A stretch of DNA of 64,000 nt from Cytidiella melzeri (Eukaryota > Basidiomycota > Agaricomycetes > Polyporales > Irpicaceae): the NCBI GenBank assembly GCA_022592445.1, contig JABYQR010000178.1, positions 26,194 to 90,193 on the forward strand, read 5' to 3'. Position 1 is the first letter of the stretch, and each line of letters opens with the position of its first letter. The notes below the pieces were generated by a model. The model was not told the origin of the DNA. It made no database searches and worked only from the letters and a program-made list of their open reading frames with translations. Shown one piece after another: positions 11,346 through 24,386 of the stretch. A program made the translations under genes and the position numbers.

Positions 11346-13481
11346 CTACAAAGACATTCCAGGGCCAAACCACAGGTAGGCAGGTTGGACGCCTTCCTGC
11401 GCCATCTTAACGTCGTACTCCAGGAGGACCAATGCCATCACGGACTTTAGCCCTAGCGCAGCGAAGAACCTGCGTGGGCTATAGAGCATGGACATAAGCA
11501 GAGCCATGACGGGGACTACTCTCACATTTGCGATATTATACTCACCAAACATGACGTCCTACGCCAAATGCGAGATACCCGTCCAGTACCCGTGAGGCGA
11601 TACCGCCAGTCTTCCTCCTTGTTCTCCTCCCCAACTTCTTCCTCGCCTCCTTTCTCACCGGCAGCGTGGATTGGTTGGTTGTTAAACCTAAATCTGTCAA
11701 ATTCGTTGGCTTTGGGGTAATACGACGAGTCATAATGGACGGCAGTCTGCGTGGCGGATAGGATGGCGCCTTTTGGGACTACCGTCCCGTCTCGGGAAGT
11801 GTAGGTCCTCATAGCCTTTTGAGGGAGCGACACTACGAGTTTTGATACCTGTTCAGAGCAGTGTCTTCCCAGGAACGAGTTCAATTGACTGACATGCTCC
11901 AAGGCCGTGAGACGCTGGCTCTCTTTCAGAACACTGTCTAGCTTCCAGCATTTCGTGAACGCCTCTTACGTCCATCCTGAGAGGTCAGAGCCAAGATATG
12001 CTTGCACTTCCTTTCGACGCAGCTTCGTGTATTGAGGCATGTCTGCGAGGTTATCAAGTATGCACAAACGACTAATCAAATTCAGTAGGTTAAGCTCATC
12101 GCAAATGGATGAATGGATGGCGACAGTTTCTTACCATGGTGGTTGTATGCAATGTGACAAAGTTCATGATCAACATTCTCAGAGCCAAGTTCGCGGAGGA
12201 AAAGTGGTGATTCCGTGGGGCGCTGTCAATCAGTCAGGAAAGGTTGTCTTTCTACAATTCATGCAAAGGGGCAGACACAGGATCTGATAAGAAGCTTGGT
12301 TTGATGTCGATTATCATGCTTACAGGCTTGTCTGGATAATCAGGACCACATTCTGCGGGTTTGGGTTTACGTTCCTCGATATTAGGTCCCACGAATTTGA
12401 CAATTTTGCGCTGGTGACCGGACACGGTCGTGAATATGTTTCCGACGGTTCTAACAGCAACAGCTCAGCATGACCGCATTATCGATCACAGTTACATACG
12501 GTTTCACGAATTCGGAAAAGGCGTTGATGACGAACGAGCCTATCATGACATTCATCGCGAATTGCGTGTTCACGGCGCAAAACTCTTCCATTCAACCTAG
12601 TACCAACGGATTATTGTCTCAACTCCTGTAGGCAGTCAAAACTTGTACTTACAAGCAGGCAAACCAAAGAATGCTCTGTTAGTTGAGCGCACCGCGATGC
12701 GCAATGTCATGTCAGTGACTTTGAGAGCCGTCCAACCTATCGCATCGTCTTCAACTTTCAAGGATCTGAAGGCAGCCAGACATTGTACTCACCATCAGAC
12801 TCGGATGTTGTTTTCGGCCAAAGACATTCTTGAACCCATTGTCAAGCTCGTCAATCACATCTGGTCAATGAGAGGATAGGGTTTTGTTCATAGACAAGCG
12901 GATAACACCAATGTGGTATGTGTCTTCTTTCACAGTAGGCCAAGCGTGTAGTCACTCTGTAGGATCTATGTAATGATTTTTCGTCAGATGAATGTCATCA
13001 TGACTTGAGAAGAGCGTACGTCTGCCATTGCCGCATCCATTGATAGCACATCCTACGAGGCGCTGCGTAGCTCTTCAACGAGGTCGTCGCCGCTGACGAT
13101 GATGGAGCCAGTCGCTCATCTGCGGGACTTTGAATATTCTGCCCTTGTACTAACAATAGTTGGTTGATCAGTACTCAGTGGCGGCAGAGAAGTGGCTCCG
13201 CCGTTTGAAGTTCTGACCTTATCATAACCCTCTTGAATAACGACATTGTCCTTTGCGAGGTATCGAAACGCGGTGAGGTAGGGAAAAAAAACCCGTTCGA
13301 AGATCCTGCTGTAGGTACTAGGAGTATGATCCTGCAGTCACGGTGGTGGTTGTAATCAAAGCCTCAGCGTGCCGCTTGGGTACACAGTTTGCCGGCTCAC
13401 CAAAGGAAGTCGCTTCGCGGTAGCATACTTCAGACAAACCACCAGCACGACTACCGCCACGACATATGCAAAGACGGCCAT
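11346..13481 (-). pseudogene. cytochrome P450 pseudogene, different family, opposite strand
   Basis: Minus-strand P450 of a different family from the tandem pair. The start at 13481 gives a membrane anchor (MAVFAYVVAVVVLVVCLKYA), then FFPYLTAFRYLAKDN and GRIFKVPQMSDWLI near 13100-13280, SDDLVEELR-like text, VTDMTLRIAVRSTNRAFFGLP near 12690, an I-helix TLHTTTM near 12160, KLDSVLKESQRL (ExxR region) near 11930, GTVVPKGAILSATQTAVHYD near 11750 and FDRFRF. Defects: in-frame TAG at 13053-13055, in-frame TAA at 11966-11968, and a haem loop reduced to SPRRFFAALGLK, where related enzymes have a Cys-Pro-Gly-Arg before FFAA, so the axial cysteine is gone. The C-terminus still reads VLLEYDVKMAQEGVQP. 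Non-functional. Confidence 0.8.
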
Positions 13482-15462
13482 TACATTGGCTTCGGGTGGA
13501 TGTGAGTGGTGAATGCTGGTAATAGCTGCTCTTGACACATCTCGTGGCAAATTCAAAGCTGGAAAAGCGAGCGTAAACCGTGGAATTAACGCTCGAATAT
13601 AACCGACGTTCCTAGGTTCTGGGCCGACCGAAGACTGTGGCCAAGAGAACACGCATGCCAATGATTATGACCATCATGAAGATGTATCAAGAGCTGTGAT
13701 GAACTGGAAATGTCGATGTCAGTGCAGAAACTCAGAGACGGTACAGCATCATCATAATAGTACAGTGAGTACGGAGACCCACATTTCTCCACAGACAGAT
13801 GTTCGTGTTCATGTTACAGCTGGCCAGGAAGATCGTCGTGGTTATACAAAAGGTGCAATACATCACAATCAGGTTTCTGCAAGTTCATCCAACAAGCTTA
13901 TTCAGGTAGAGTTAAAAGAATGTCATAGACAAGCAGAGCAAAGCTTGCGACTTGAGCAACGTATCAGTCTATGTGCTGCAATACTAAGCTGAGGAAATGT
14001 GACAAACATGTGACATACTACTCGCTATAGGTCAGGATATGGCTAGTGCTGTTTGCAACAATATCATGCAGAGAGCGACTGATGCTTCTGGGTCGTACGC
14101 TGCAGGGGAGGCCAACGAGGACGAACCAGTAGTAGGCACGGAGGAGTTCATCTTGGAGGACGCAAAGAAGTGAATAGTCTGCACGAACCGTGGCTGTAAT
14201 CGCGTTGTGGCACAACTCGTGTTGTTCTGAGGCCTACGACTTTAGTACCAATGCAGATATCGCTGCAGCTGTCCCAAGGAGATTTTGGGACAGCCCTAGG
14301 CGAATTGTGCGAAACTGCCTCGGAAGGGTATCGCGACAGATGCAGCGCATAGAGGGAGTATCGGTACCAGGCCTTGGCCGCGTAATTTACGTTCATTCAA
14401 GCACTCTTTTTCCACTTGATGGACTAATCTCACTTCGCAGCTGTCCCGAGCGACGCATCTGACCTGTTGTCACTGATAGATGGTTAGTAGTGATGCCTGA
14501 TCGACGCCGCGACGCAATTCCTACAATGATATTGCAGTGCGAAGTTGTGCTGTTGTTTTCTGCCTTTTACAACTTGAATCTGCCTTTTTCGATAATACGG
14601 TGGAAGCTGTCGAGTGCGAAGATGATGATGGCTCGCGAAGTGTACTGACTCGCCCAAATTAGGAAACTCTGTCTGCGCAGTTCATACTCCGCTTGCACAT
14701 CATGATTGTGTTACTCCTTTTGCAACTTGAACAAGTCTGTGCTCTCTGACCTCGTGCAAGGGTGACCAGCGTGTCAAAAGATCTACACGCCAGGCAGAGC
14801 TGTTCCGCCACAGGATCTGCCAACCATGCCTTGCCCGAAAACCTCTATCTTGGGCGATGTATCGTCGAATGCAGTGGCACAACACACTCGCTGCCAGCAC
14901 TTGGAACCCTGACCGTGGACCATCATTTCGATGGGAGATGATAGCTCGTCTCAGGACGTAAGTTTGGTGTTTCAACAGCGTGCCTATTTTCCGTAACGTA
15001 TCCTATCGCAGCAACACCTCTCATCGGATTAGCCCACGCCTCAACTCGCAGCCTCATAGATCGATATTGCTAACAATTGCTTGTTAGTGGCGCCAATCCA
15101 CGGGCCCTCGCGGCCTCACAGTACGACCGATCTATAATTATAATGCAAGCAGGGTCCTGTCTCCCGGACAAAAAGGCATGTACAGTAGGAGGTTCGACAG
15201 AAGACCCCTCCCCCCTCGCAGCTGAGTCGACCCGTTTGGTAATTTGTAGCGGCTCCGGAATACCTTGAGGTAGCCCACGCCCCAGCTCAAAGTCTGTCTA
15301 AGCTAGCACTTGAAACATGGAGCCTTAGTGCACTGGTGTCTAAACGCTCCCGGTACTTTGATATGCTTGTCTCTGATTCGATATATTGTGAGTAGCTTCA
15401 GTTCCCATTCCTTGTTGTCCAAACCGCCACCCTCTTCCTTTATTGTGGCCTGCTAACTCTCG
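13482..15462. other. 2-kb stretch without a recognised gene
   Basis: No coding region I can support. Short minus-strand frames exist (for example near 14600-14700, with an amphipathic helix-like run ending LDSFHRIIEKG), but they are interrupted and match nothing I recognise. It may be another decayed gene. The right end precedes a P450 start at 15463. Confidence 0.35.
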
Positions 15463-17544
15463 ATGTCCTCTACAGCAGTACTTCCCTCTATATCTTTTTT
15501 TATTGTCTCCACCATTATAATCTCTTCGGTTTCGTTTCTATATCTCCTCCTTTTTCCGTGGTTTTTCTCTGCGCTCAAAACCGTTCCTGGACCGTCCTTC
15601 CACGATGGCCACTTCATATGGGGTCACTATCCATCCATACCGCGTTCGCAAGCAGGTATCATCCAGCGTGAATGGGCACATACGTACGGCACTGTTGTCC
15701 GAGCCGTCGGTCCTTTTGGCTTTGAGCGGCTGGTGTTTACTAGCATTCCGGCCTTGCGCACAATATTGATTGATAAGACCCATCGCTTCGACAAGGTCAG
15801 CCTAGCGGCCATATTTTCCATTCAAACTCTCTTGTCAACGACTGTATCTCATGAATGTCTCACAGCCACGTTGGGTAGCGCAGATTCTCGGTATCACGAC
15901 AGGGTCGCACGGGGTCCTGGCCGCTTCTGGTCAAGAACATAGATCGTTGCGACACTGGTTCGCTCTCATGTTTTCAAAGCGCAACACTGTACATGCGCGC
16001 GCAGCCGTCGCTCGACATGCCAACGCCGTTTGCGACTCACTTGCGAAGAAAGTAGGGCAATTTTCCGAGGATGCTATTCTTAAGTATCCTTTGGGTAAGT
16101 TCCAATTGGAGTCTGTTATATCGCTGGTGAATGAACTCACTATATTGTGCTAGTGTCGAGGCTAGCACTGGACGTCGCGGCGTCTACCATTATCGGCGTC
16201 GAGCCCTTCGAGCTAGGCAAGGACTGGGACGACGTTGCCAACGCGTACCACAAAGTCCTATCGTATCAATCCGGCCTGAACATTACCAAGTTCATCGCTC
16301 AAAGTCCCCGGAGTCGACACGTTCCTGCAAAGCGACCTCTGTTATCGCATCGCGCAACGTACCGAGTCTTTCGTCAGCAGATGGCTTCCTGCTCTTGGTA
16401 AGCATTTGCCCTATCTGAACACGTTACATCCTCATAACCAATTTGACTGATATTTCAGAACCGGTTTATGTCACCGTAAACTCCATGCACGTTATAAGAT
16501 CTGCAGCGGGGAGGATTGTGGCGACGCGGCTGAGACAGAACGCGGACAGTACACCTGAAGCCGGGGTCACGCGCGCTTCTCGTGACTTTCTTAGCCTTGT
16601 CACTGACAGGCATAGTGGTTTACACAGCAATGACAAACATATGCATCCTACAGATCCGCTCCAGGCGACGGAGATAATGGTAGATCAGGTACTTGCGTTT
16701 GTAGGTGCAGGACATGAGACCATCGCAGGTGCAGTACCATGGGTAAATATTCTTCTCAATAGTTTCGTTGGTATTGGAGCTTTTAATAGCTAACATTGAT
16801 TTCCCTCAGGCGCTTTGGTTGCTGGCCTCCCATCCTGACGTTCAAAGAAACTTGCGCGACGAAATAGATTCGTATGGTCTCGCCGAAGATCTCTGTGACT
16901 CTGCGCTACACCGCCTTCCATGTCTAGCAGCCGTGATACACGAGTCACTGCGGCTATTTCCTCCAATACCTACTTCGTTTCGAGAGGCCATGGTGGACAC
17001 GTGGGTCGATGGGACGTTCGTCCCGAAAGGTACGCATTCGAAATTTCAGAGTTTGTCGTTTCTGTACTGATAACGTGCGGCTGGATCGACTCTCCATGGG
17101 GACATTAGTAACGATGATCTATATTGGCATTCGTACCATGAACATGTTGGAGGCATATTGGGGCCTGGATGCTGCTGAGTTTTGCCCAGAACGTTGGATG
17201 AGGACGTAAGAAGATGAGCAGACGACGTTCGACGCAACGAAACCGATGGGATCAGAGAACTCTGCTGCGTTTCAGAGCTTGTTTGGTTCTCACGCATGCA
17301 TGGGTCGTGACATGGCGATGAGTGAGCTGAGGATCATTCTAGTGTGAGTGGGGGATGTTTCTTCTTTGTTTGTTCTTGTTGGCATCGGAAGTTGGGCTTA
17401 TGCACAGTTCGGTTCGTCTTTCTTAGGTCTTTCGTGAGAAGACTTGTATTTTTGCCTGCATATCACGGTCAGAAGGCTCAACCTACCGTTGGCGTAACCA
17501 TGAGTAAGCTATTCGTTGATGAGCTCGAATCGTTCTTCTCATGA
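15463..17544 (+). pseudogene. cytochrome P450 with one in-frame stop before the haem loop
   Basis: A third P450 type. The start at 15463 gives an N-terminal anchor (SISFFIVSTIIISSVSFLYL), then KTVPGP, HGVLAASGQEHRSLRHWFA (C-helix HRSLR), LDVAASTIIGVEPF, RDFLSLV, I-helix AFVGAGHETIAGAVPW (about 16690), HPDVQRNLRDEI, ExxR as ESLR (about 16945), PKGTLVTMIYIGI, PERW (about 17190), haem loop LFGSHACMGRDMAM (about 17280) with cysteine, and a C-terminal strand near 17440. About seven exons. The reading frame is open across all of these except TAA at 17207-17209, just after PERWMRT; the frame continues through the haem loop. Removing the stop with a 50-nt intron would break the frame. A recently inactivated gene is most likely; a sequence error is possible. 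Confidence 0.72.
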
Positions 17545-18651
17545 TCATCTGTCTATCTCATGCAGCCCCTGCGGACGAACTGCCTTTGCGTCTGGAACTA
17601 ATATGAGGAGTTTGGCCATTTCCATTTGATATGTGCGCCTCTATATCTATTTGGATTTTTGTGTATCATTGGGTAGCCTTGAAGGTTTTGTAGATCAATT
17701 TGTGTAGCAATGTAGGCATTTATTATTCAAGGGCTTATTCGTCCCAGGGCTTTGATTGTCTGCTGACATGTTCATCATAATCATGAGTATGAGTGTTGGT
17801 GGAGGCTCAGTGATATTTGGGGATTTTGTTGGAATGACTCATGTGTGAGGCAACTCAATGCAGTGTGGCCATGATTAAAACGCTGAATCTCTGATGGCAC
17901 GTATGTACGTTCATCACACTGATCCGACACGTCCAACTTGAACGCCATGAGATGGGCGAATGATGTACGAGGACTCATTGTGCCTGTGCACCTACGCACA
18001 TCGGCCTGTTTGCTAATCTGAGGCTCACGGGCCTTACATTTCCCAGAGGAAAGACTCCAAACATCGCTCAGCGAAAAAATTCCCCCGCCCACTTTCCTTC
18101 AGCATTACGATGAGCCAAGTCAAGAGCCTAACATCATGTGCCCTGCTTAACCCAGAATTCTCACTAGCAATTGATCTGGAAGTTACACACATTGGCTGGG
18201 AGTCTACATCTTGTTGTGATATTTTGTCTTCGTCGCTCTGCGAGTCATCGTACGAACTCACCTTCCTGTTACGGACTGTTGTGTAGTTGAATAGCGCCCG
18301 CGTTACAACATTCGTTATTCTCGCTCCTCAGTACCTCATTTCACCTCGGAGGCTCACTGAGGTTCGTATTTTGTTTGATCGTGTGAATCTCTTAACATAC
18401 TGTAGCTTACAACACGCTTTGCGTACTTTAGGTTAGCATTATATTAGTAACTCATTTCTTCAAGGCTTATTGCTTGCTCCGAACTTTGTGGATCGGAACG
18501 TCTTTATGATCAACGAAGTGACACGAAGCAACGAAACATGTTCTATCACGCCAACATGACACAGATTTACTCATACATTCCGTTTTGGATCCAGCGCAAG
18601 CCCCACAGAAGAAACTACCCTGACAAAACAAACGACCCTCCCTTCCATCTA
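17545..18651. other. convergent intergenic region
   Basis: Between the P450 3' end and the stop of the MFS gene. Nothing I can support; it must contain the two 3' ends. Confidence 0.4.
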
Positions 18652-20914
18652 TCAATGAGCGAACCTAAAGTCAAGTCTCCGGTTTCCAACATCCTTCGTC
18701 GTCTCCAAATAATGCGCCTGCTCATCCGGCGTCATTGCGTTCCAAATCTTGTCGCGCTGTTTATTTCTCCAGACATAATACAACTTCGTCCCGGGATACA
18801 GCACCAACAAATTGACACACGCGATCCCGATCAGTACGCCGTTTCCGCGACGATACCGAGGGGCGTCATCGGCGCGGTAGACGTTCGCGGCAACAACTGA
18901 GCTAAGTTGCACGAACATGTTGTATAAGGAGGCGTTGACTGTCCGGCTGGCGACTGCGCCAGAGTTGCGAGAACACCATCCGACTTGGATGGGATGAGTG
19001 TATGGATACGAGAGTAGCGCCGTTGCAAGACCCTGCGAGTAGAGAGAAATGTGTCAAAGTGGGTACATCCAGGCAGGGAAGGGATTCATCTTACGTAGTA
19101 AACCCAAGGATTAGGATTAGCGGGTAGACAGTAAAGCGCTACGAGGAAAGGAAGAGACCATAGATCTTCTAACATGGACACAATTGCCCTGTCGTTGACG
19201 ACCTCTGATAGGAGCGTGACGAGGAACATCGAGATGAAGCCGAGGACGGTGGAGGGAATGGTCAACAGGTTCGTCTGGAACGTGCCAAATCTGGATAATC
19301 GTCACAAGTGTCAGTCCTCCAAGCTCCAGAGGAGAATATGGGAGGATACGTACCCGAGGTGCCGCAGTGAAAGCGTTAAGTACGATCCAGGAGGGGAAAT
19401 CGGTATGCCAAACATAAGACCCCTGAAGATTGCAACAAGTGAGCTGGCTATTCCATATCTCCCTACAGAACGATAACTTACAGGATGTATAGCGGCCAAA
19501 GATCGTAGTCCATGATGGCCGTCCAGATGCGTTTGAGGGTAAGTCCCTGCCGGTTATGCATGTCACCCTTCGTAGGATCGTCCCGGAGTACGCGAGAGAC
19601 AATGATAGTCTCTTCCCGTTCGTTGAACCATCCGTTTGGCCTAAACCACTTCTTGGTTTGCGTGGGGGAGGGCGGCATCATGAAGAAAGTGGCCAGGCCA
19701 ATGACAAGCGTCAGGAGACCTCTAGTAACATGAATTCCGTTAGCGGTGCGAAAAGGGTCAAGTGGATCGGGGAAACGTACTCTATCAGGAAGAGCCATCT
19801 CCATCCTGCCCGCCCTAATACTCCACGCATGTGCAAGACACCGTAAGCTATAAAACTGGCAATAATGCTGCATACGTTTGACGACATCCAGAAGAACGCC
19901 AGCCTGATAGGAAGCTCGGTCTTTGTGTAGTAATCTGTGTTGACGCAAGTCATTAAATATGTGACGGTCGCCTGAAAGGGACGGAACATACACGAGAGGT
20001 AGAGAATAAGGTCAGGAATGAAGCCGCCTTGAATAAATCCAAGTAGTGCGCGACAAATAAGGAAGCTTGACTTTCCAGACAGCCAGAATTGACCGAGGGT
20101 AACGATAGCTGTGAAGACAGCCCATCAGTCTTTGGACGAGAAATGACAGCTCGGTAACCACTCACACCACAAACACATCTGAGTAGGGATCCAGCGATCT
20201 GGTCCAAGCTGAAGATACTGTGAGTACAGATTCAGGTATCACCATGTCTGCTAAGCATACCTTCTTGCTGACCAGTTGACTCGGCAACTCGGCGGCCAAA
20301 AACGCTACGCGGAAGACGGTATTGCCAAGGTTGTAGTCATTGGTGGACAAGCCCAAATCCGGGAGAAAGTTGTCGGTGTTGGCTTGAGATAGGTTGCCAC
20401 GATCGATGTTGAGCTACACAGAATTAGAAACTGAATTTGCAATTTGCAACTTGAAAGACATTGCCACGTACCGCAGAGAAACTTATTGCCGCCCACAGCA
20501 TTACCCTCCAGTCGATCTTGCGGACGATAGCCTACAGATAAAAGTCAGCGCACGATTTCAGAAATCCAGGTAATCTAGGTGCACCTTTTCTTCTGCAAAC
20601 GTCCAACGAGCAGTAGGATCGAATCTGTGCAGATTTTCGTACTTTTCGGACGGCCAGTAATGCCTGGCCAAGTGAGGCTCGTCGTACACACTTCTGCGAG
20701 TAGCGATAGCATTCGGCTTTATCTTTTGGGCGTTGCGTCGAAACAAGAAATCACTGAAACGAGGCTTCTCGTCGAGCGGTGGGAGGAGGTCGCTTGTCTC
20801 TGTAGACGAAATGCTCGAGGTGTCCTTCAAGTGTGCTTTGTCGATGGAGGAGGTGTGGGAGAGAGGGACGCCCATTAGAGCCACTGCAGGCTCGGCGAAA
20901 GGAACAGCTTTCAT
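18652..20914 (-). CDS. MFS permease, allantoate/nicotinate (Dal5/Tna1) family
   Basis: Plasma-membrane proton symporter of the anion:cation symporter branch, which in yeast moves allantoate, nicotinate or other small carboxylates; the substrate here is unknown. The start at 20914 leads a cytoplasmic N-tail of about 120 residues (Ser/Thr-rich), then the TM1 region [24 protein letters not shown] with the family DRGNLSQAN motif (about 20400), [79 protein letters not shown], the central loop [31 protein letters not shown], and C-terminal helices ([15 protein letters not shown]). It ends [17 protein letters not shown] and stops at 18652. About eight to nine short introns. Appears intact. Confidence 0.85.
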
Positions 20915-21955
20915 GGTGCAGAATGCGACAAGGATGAGCTGCGAGGCATGGACAGGTTGCCAATCTCTCGCTTATATGCTACAGGTCACATTGCAGCGAG
21001 CATCGGCGTACCTGGTTCTCCACGGCTATCCACCACGAGCCACCGCGAGATAGTGCAGAAAGCGTTCAGATAAACCGGTATTGCACCATACAGCCTGTAC
21101 GGCAGTATTCCGTGCCATATGGTACCTGCAGGAAAGGCGTGAGCACGAACGGCAAAGGGGGGATGGCGACACTCACCAAAGAGGGCAGGTGTGGCTCACG
21201 CTTGCGCTGAGGCATCACTGAGTAATCCTGGACTTGCGCAAACATCCAACTCGACCTCGTCGACGTCAGTGACTGCTGCCGACTCGAGGTTGACAGATCT
21301 GTGTAGTACTGAAGACGCGATGAGCTCTTCATAGCATGGAAACACACCGCCATTTGCATCGAAATTGCAACAGCAGCTAACTGTCGCACGAGGCTGCTTA
21401 TCGTTGCACATTCGAGCGTGAGAGCTCCAATAACCAAGACCGAATGCGAGAAGATGAGAATTTCCCTGCGTGTCGCGTCATGTTGCGCAAGTTTGTAAGC
21501 GCGCTAGTTTACTGCAAAACCAACATGTGGCTTTCGCGCGGATAATGTGTATTGCACGAACGATAGGGGGGCTAGTTTTCATGTGTCTGAGCGATACACC
21601 AGGGCAGGATGGTCTTTCCAGCGCGCTGTACAAAAGGGGAGGGGGGGGGTTAGTCAGACAGATAATAAGCACACACAAGCCGTAATTGTTCCGTACCGCC
21701 CTACCAGTAACAGTGAACAAGAGGGCTCACCGTGGCCATGTTGAACTACAGCTAGCTCAGAGCGGTAAGTTTGAAGGAGTCAGCTCCACTCTCCAAAAGG
21801 CAATCCCAGCCGCCGGCACAGCGCCGACTGCTTCATACATAATGCATGCGCACGCACGCACTAGCAAGATCACGAGCTCGTACAACAAGATTCGCAATAA
21901 CGAATATCACAAGTTCATATGATTAAATCTATCCAATGCAAGATTTCATAGCCAA
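20915..21955. other. intergenic, MFS promoter and protease 3' end
   Basis: No supported gene. A 71-codon cysteine-containing minus-strand frame (21196-21411) has no signal peptide or known domain and is probably chance. A run of ten G lies near 21640. Confidence 0.4.
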
Positions 21956-24014
21956 TCAATGAGAGAGCAACGATAGCAATGGCATCACAGCGAAAAGGAT
22001 CGTGAGACACGACGAAGGCAGCGGCAGAGCAAAGGCACCGCTGTTCTTCTTGTCAGTGGTGCTTGAGGAAGGAGCAGCAGACGCCGCACTCGGCCACCCG
22101 CTGGCACCAGCTTGAGCGTTGACAGCAAAGGGCGCTGGCAGTGCGGAAGAACTAGCGGTGGTGGAGGTGGGAGTGCTGGTGGCTGAGAGTGTGACGAGCG
22201 TCGACCCGGTTGGGGCTACATCTACAGTACTCTCGAAAACGCCGCCACTAGACTGTGCTTCTTGGACGGCCTGCTGCAATAATGCACCCGCGTTCGATGG
22301 AACCTGCGATACGAACCCTATGCGGGGAGGGTCAACGGATGGGTGGGTGAGATTGCCGTAGTAGAAGACAACGAGGTTCGACTTGATGAACACGTCACCG
22401 AGACTCCAAGAAAAGAGTGAGCCTGATGACGGTGGGTCAGTGGCGACGATGTTACTTGCTGTGCACGTCTTGGCGTTTTTTGCCGACGTTGAAGAGACAA
22501 AGTCACGAGGATCGACTGGGAACATCTTGCCTCCGATCATGAACGACAAGGTGTGTGGAGTTCCGCAGGGGAACGTTGCAGCTGACGCAGAATCTGCAGC
22601 AAAAGCGGGGGAGACGGTCGAGAGGATGTTATTGACAACGTCTTGAGGTCCACGGAGGATAGAGTTACCCTGCGTGGAATCATAACGTCAGGCCGTTATA
22701 TGCGAACATCGACGGCGGAAAGACACTCACGGTATCAATTAGAGCAGAAAGCTCAGGCGAGGTGCCCTGAAGCTTTGTATTCGGAAGCTGCTTACCGTCT
22801 AGGTAAACACCATCAAGAGGTACCTCCCAGCGGCTGTATGAAGAGTTCAATTCGATAAATATATATCAAGGTGCGATATGCCTACAGTGGGTATACTTCG
22901 TCTTGTGCGAATGAAGGCGGGTTTAGACCACCGTCTGCTGGCTTGTATAGCCTCACAGGCACCCATGTGACTGATGAGTTATCGATGCCTGAAGGGAGCT
23001 CACCAATGGTGACTGAGCCTTTGCCACCCACGTCGATTGTGTCGCGTTGCAAGGTAATCTGTTCAGAAACCGCTAAGTATATTCATGCGACCTCTCGGTG
23101 ATGTCACCTACAGCGACCAATGGCTGTTCCACGTGCCCAGCTTCCACCAGACGAGAGATGAAAGGGCCGAAGGTAGAAATGTTCTGGATGAACGCATCTG
23201 TCGTTGCAGGAGTGTTGAACTATAAGAACCACATATGAGTCATAACACGAGCAAAGACTGACACAGAACCTGCCTCTTGGTTCACGACAGCTGCTTGCAC
23301 AAAGCTGTATTTGGTTAATACACACATCACGCAAACCTAAGTGTTGGACGTACCTTTGACTAGGGAAGCCTAGCCCAAAGATACCCGCACCACCATTCTG
23401 AACGGCGGAATTGTCGGTATCATTCACGGCGGCAAACGGTTGTCCAGGCAAAGAAAGTCCTGCCACGGTGACACTGTCCAGCACCACAGGTCCTGTGGCA
23501 TGTGTCCCGGTGGTCGAATCGCCATACTTGAGGTTGACGTTGGCGCCAGTTGGTGACCCTGAAGCTGCTTTGTACGGCTTTGAAGTCGATGACAAGCAAG
23601 CTTGAGTCTTGCATGCGTCAGACATGACCCAAAGGTCACTCGAGCCGGTGTCTTCGGAGCAGAAACTCATCAGTAAACGTTGCACTATATCATGACGGCC
23701 ACGTACCGAGATTTACAGCGGTTTGCACAGAGCCCGCTTGTATGGCAACAGTGTAAAAGCTAGGAGTTCCGCGTTCAAGCATGCATCGCCACGGGGTTGC
23801 TGTACACTCACAGATCAGCTAAATCCCCTACGCCTACCGTGCCCGCTAGTCCATCATCTCTCGTCTGCGGCTCGCTCCGCACTATTCTTCTGCGTTCTAA
23901 AGGGATTGTAAAGCCTCTTGATCGCTGCACTGACTCCACTGGTATCCGGAATGGGAGAGCAGCCGTAAAAGAAGGTATGAGGGTAAGGAGAGTGAACCAG
24001 CTCGATGAAACCAT
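21956..24014 (-). CDS. secreted pepsin-like aspartic protease (A1 family), GPI-type tail
   Basis: Extracellular acid protease. The start at 24014 is preferred because it begins a signal peptide (MVSSSWFTLLTLIPSFTAA); an upstream in-frame ATG at 24131 would add an extra hydrophobic stretch. A propeptide follows (RIPVESVQRSRGFTIPLERR), then SFYTVAIQAGSVQT, first catalytic motif DTGSSDLWV (about 23650, split by an intron before TGSS), GDSTTGTHATGPVV, GIFGLGFPSQ (flap and core), second catalytic motif LIDTGNSILRGP (about 22650-22690), SWSLGDVFIKSNLVVFYYGN (about 22370-22430), then a Ser/Thr/Ala-rich linker and a hydrophobic C-terminus (LTILFAVMPLLSLLSH) typical of a GPI-anchor signal. About seven exons. 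Both catalytic aspartates are present. A broken paralogue lies about 6 kb downstream on the map. Confidence 0.88.
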
Positions 24015-24386
24015 CTCAAATGGAATGACTGGCGACCTGCGCAAAGACGCGAAAAGGAGGAAAATGAGTGAAATTGAGAGGAAACACAAGAAGAATCCAA
24101 CCAGCCCAGCGGAAAGAAAGAGGTGGGACAAGGAGGGACCCAGTCTTAGTCCTTTACCAGTGTTTTTAGATCACCGCCCGCCGCTTGCGTTCGGTGACAA
24201 CCAGACAATTGTGAAGGCGTGCAAACAATTTTGTGCGTCGCAACGGCATCACCGAGAGCCAATTTGCTGCGCTGTCGACGAGTTATTATTGGAGTGCATA
24301 TGGGAGCCTGTTGCGAAGAGCAAAAGAGCATCATCCGCCCATACAGTAGCGGCAAAGAGTGTTGCGACCCTACGAGCGCGCAACTA
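24015..24386. promoter_or_regulatory. upstream region of the aspartic protease
   Basis: Immediate 5' flank of the minus-strand protease, ending at a MITE. No TATA box was recognised. Role inferred from position. Confidence 0.35.

Noticed and set aside
14030..14160. 39-codon minus-strand peptide starting MNSSVPTTGSSSL and ending in ILLQTALAIS, considered as a pheromone-like precursor
   Set aside because: No C-terminal CaaX motif and no nearby receptor gene.
14580..14980. Helix-rich minus-strand frames that might be a decayed membrane protein
   Set aside because: Frames are short, interrupted and match no family I can name.
17207..17257. GTAAGA...CAG as an intron removing the TAA in the fourth P450
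   Set aside because: The junction would shift the frame ahead of the haem loop.
21196..21411. 71-codon cysteine-containing ORF as a small secreted protein
   Set aside because: No signal peptide and no supporting structure.
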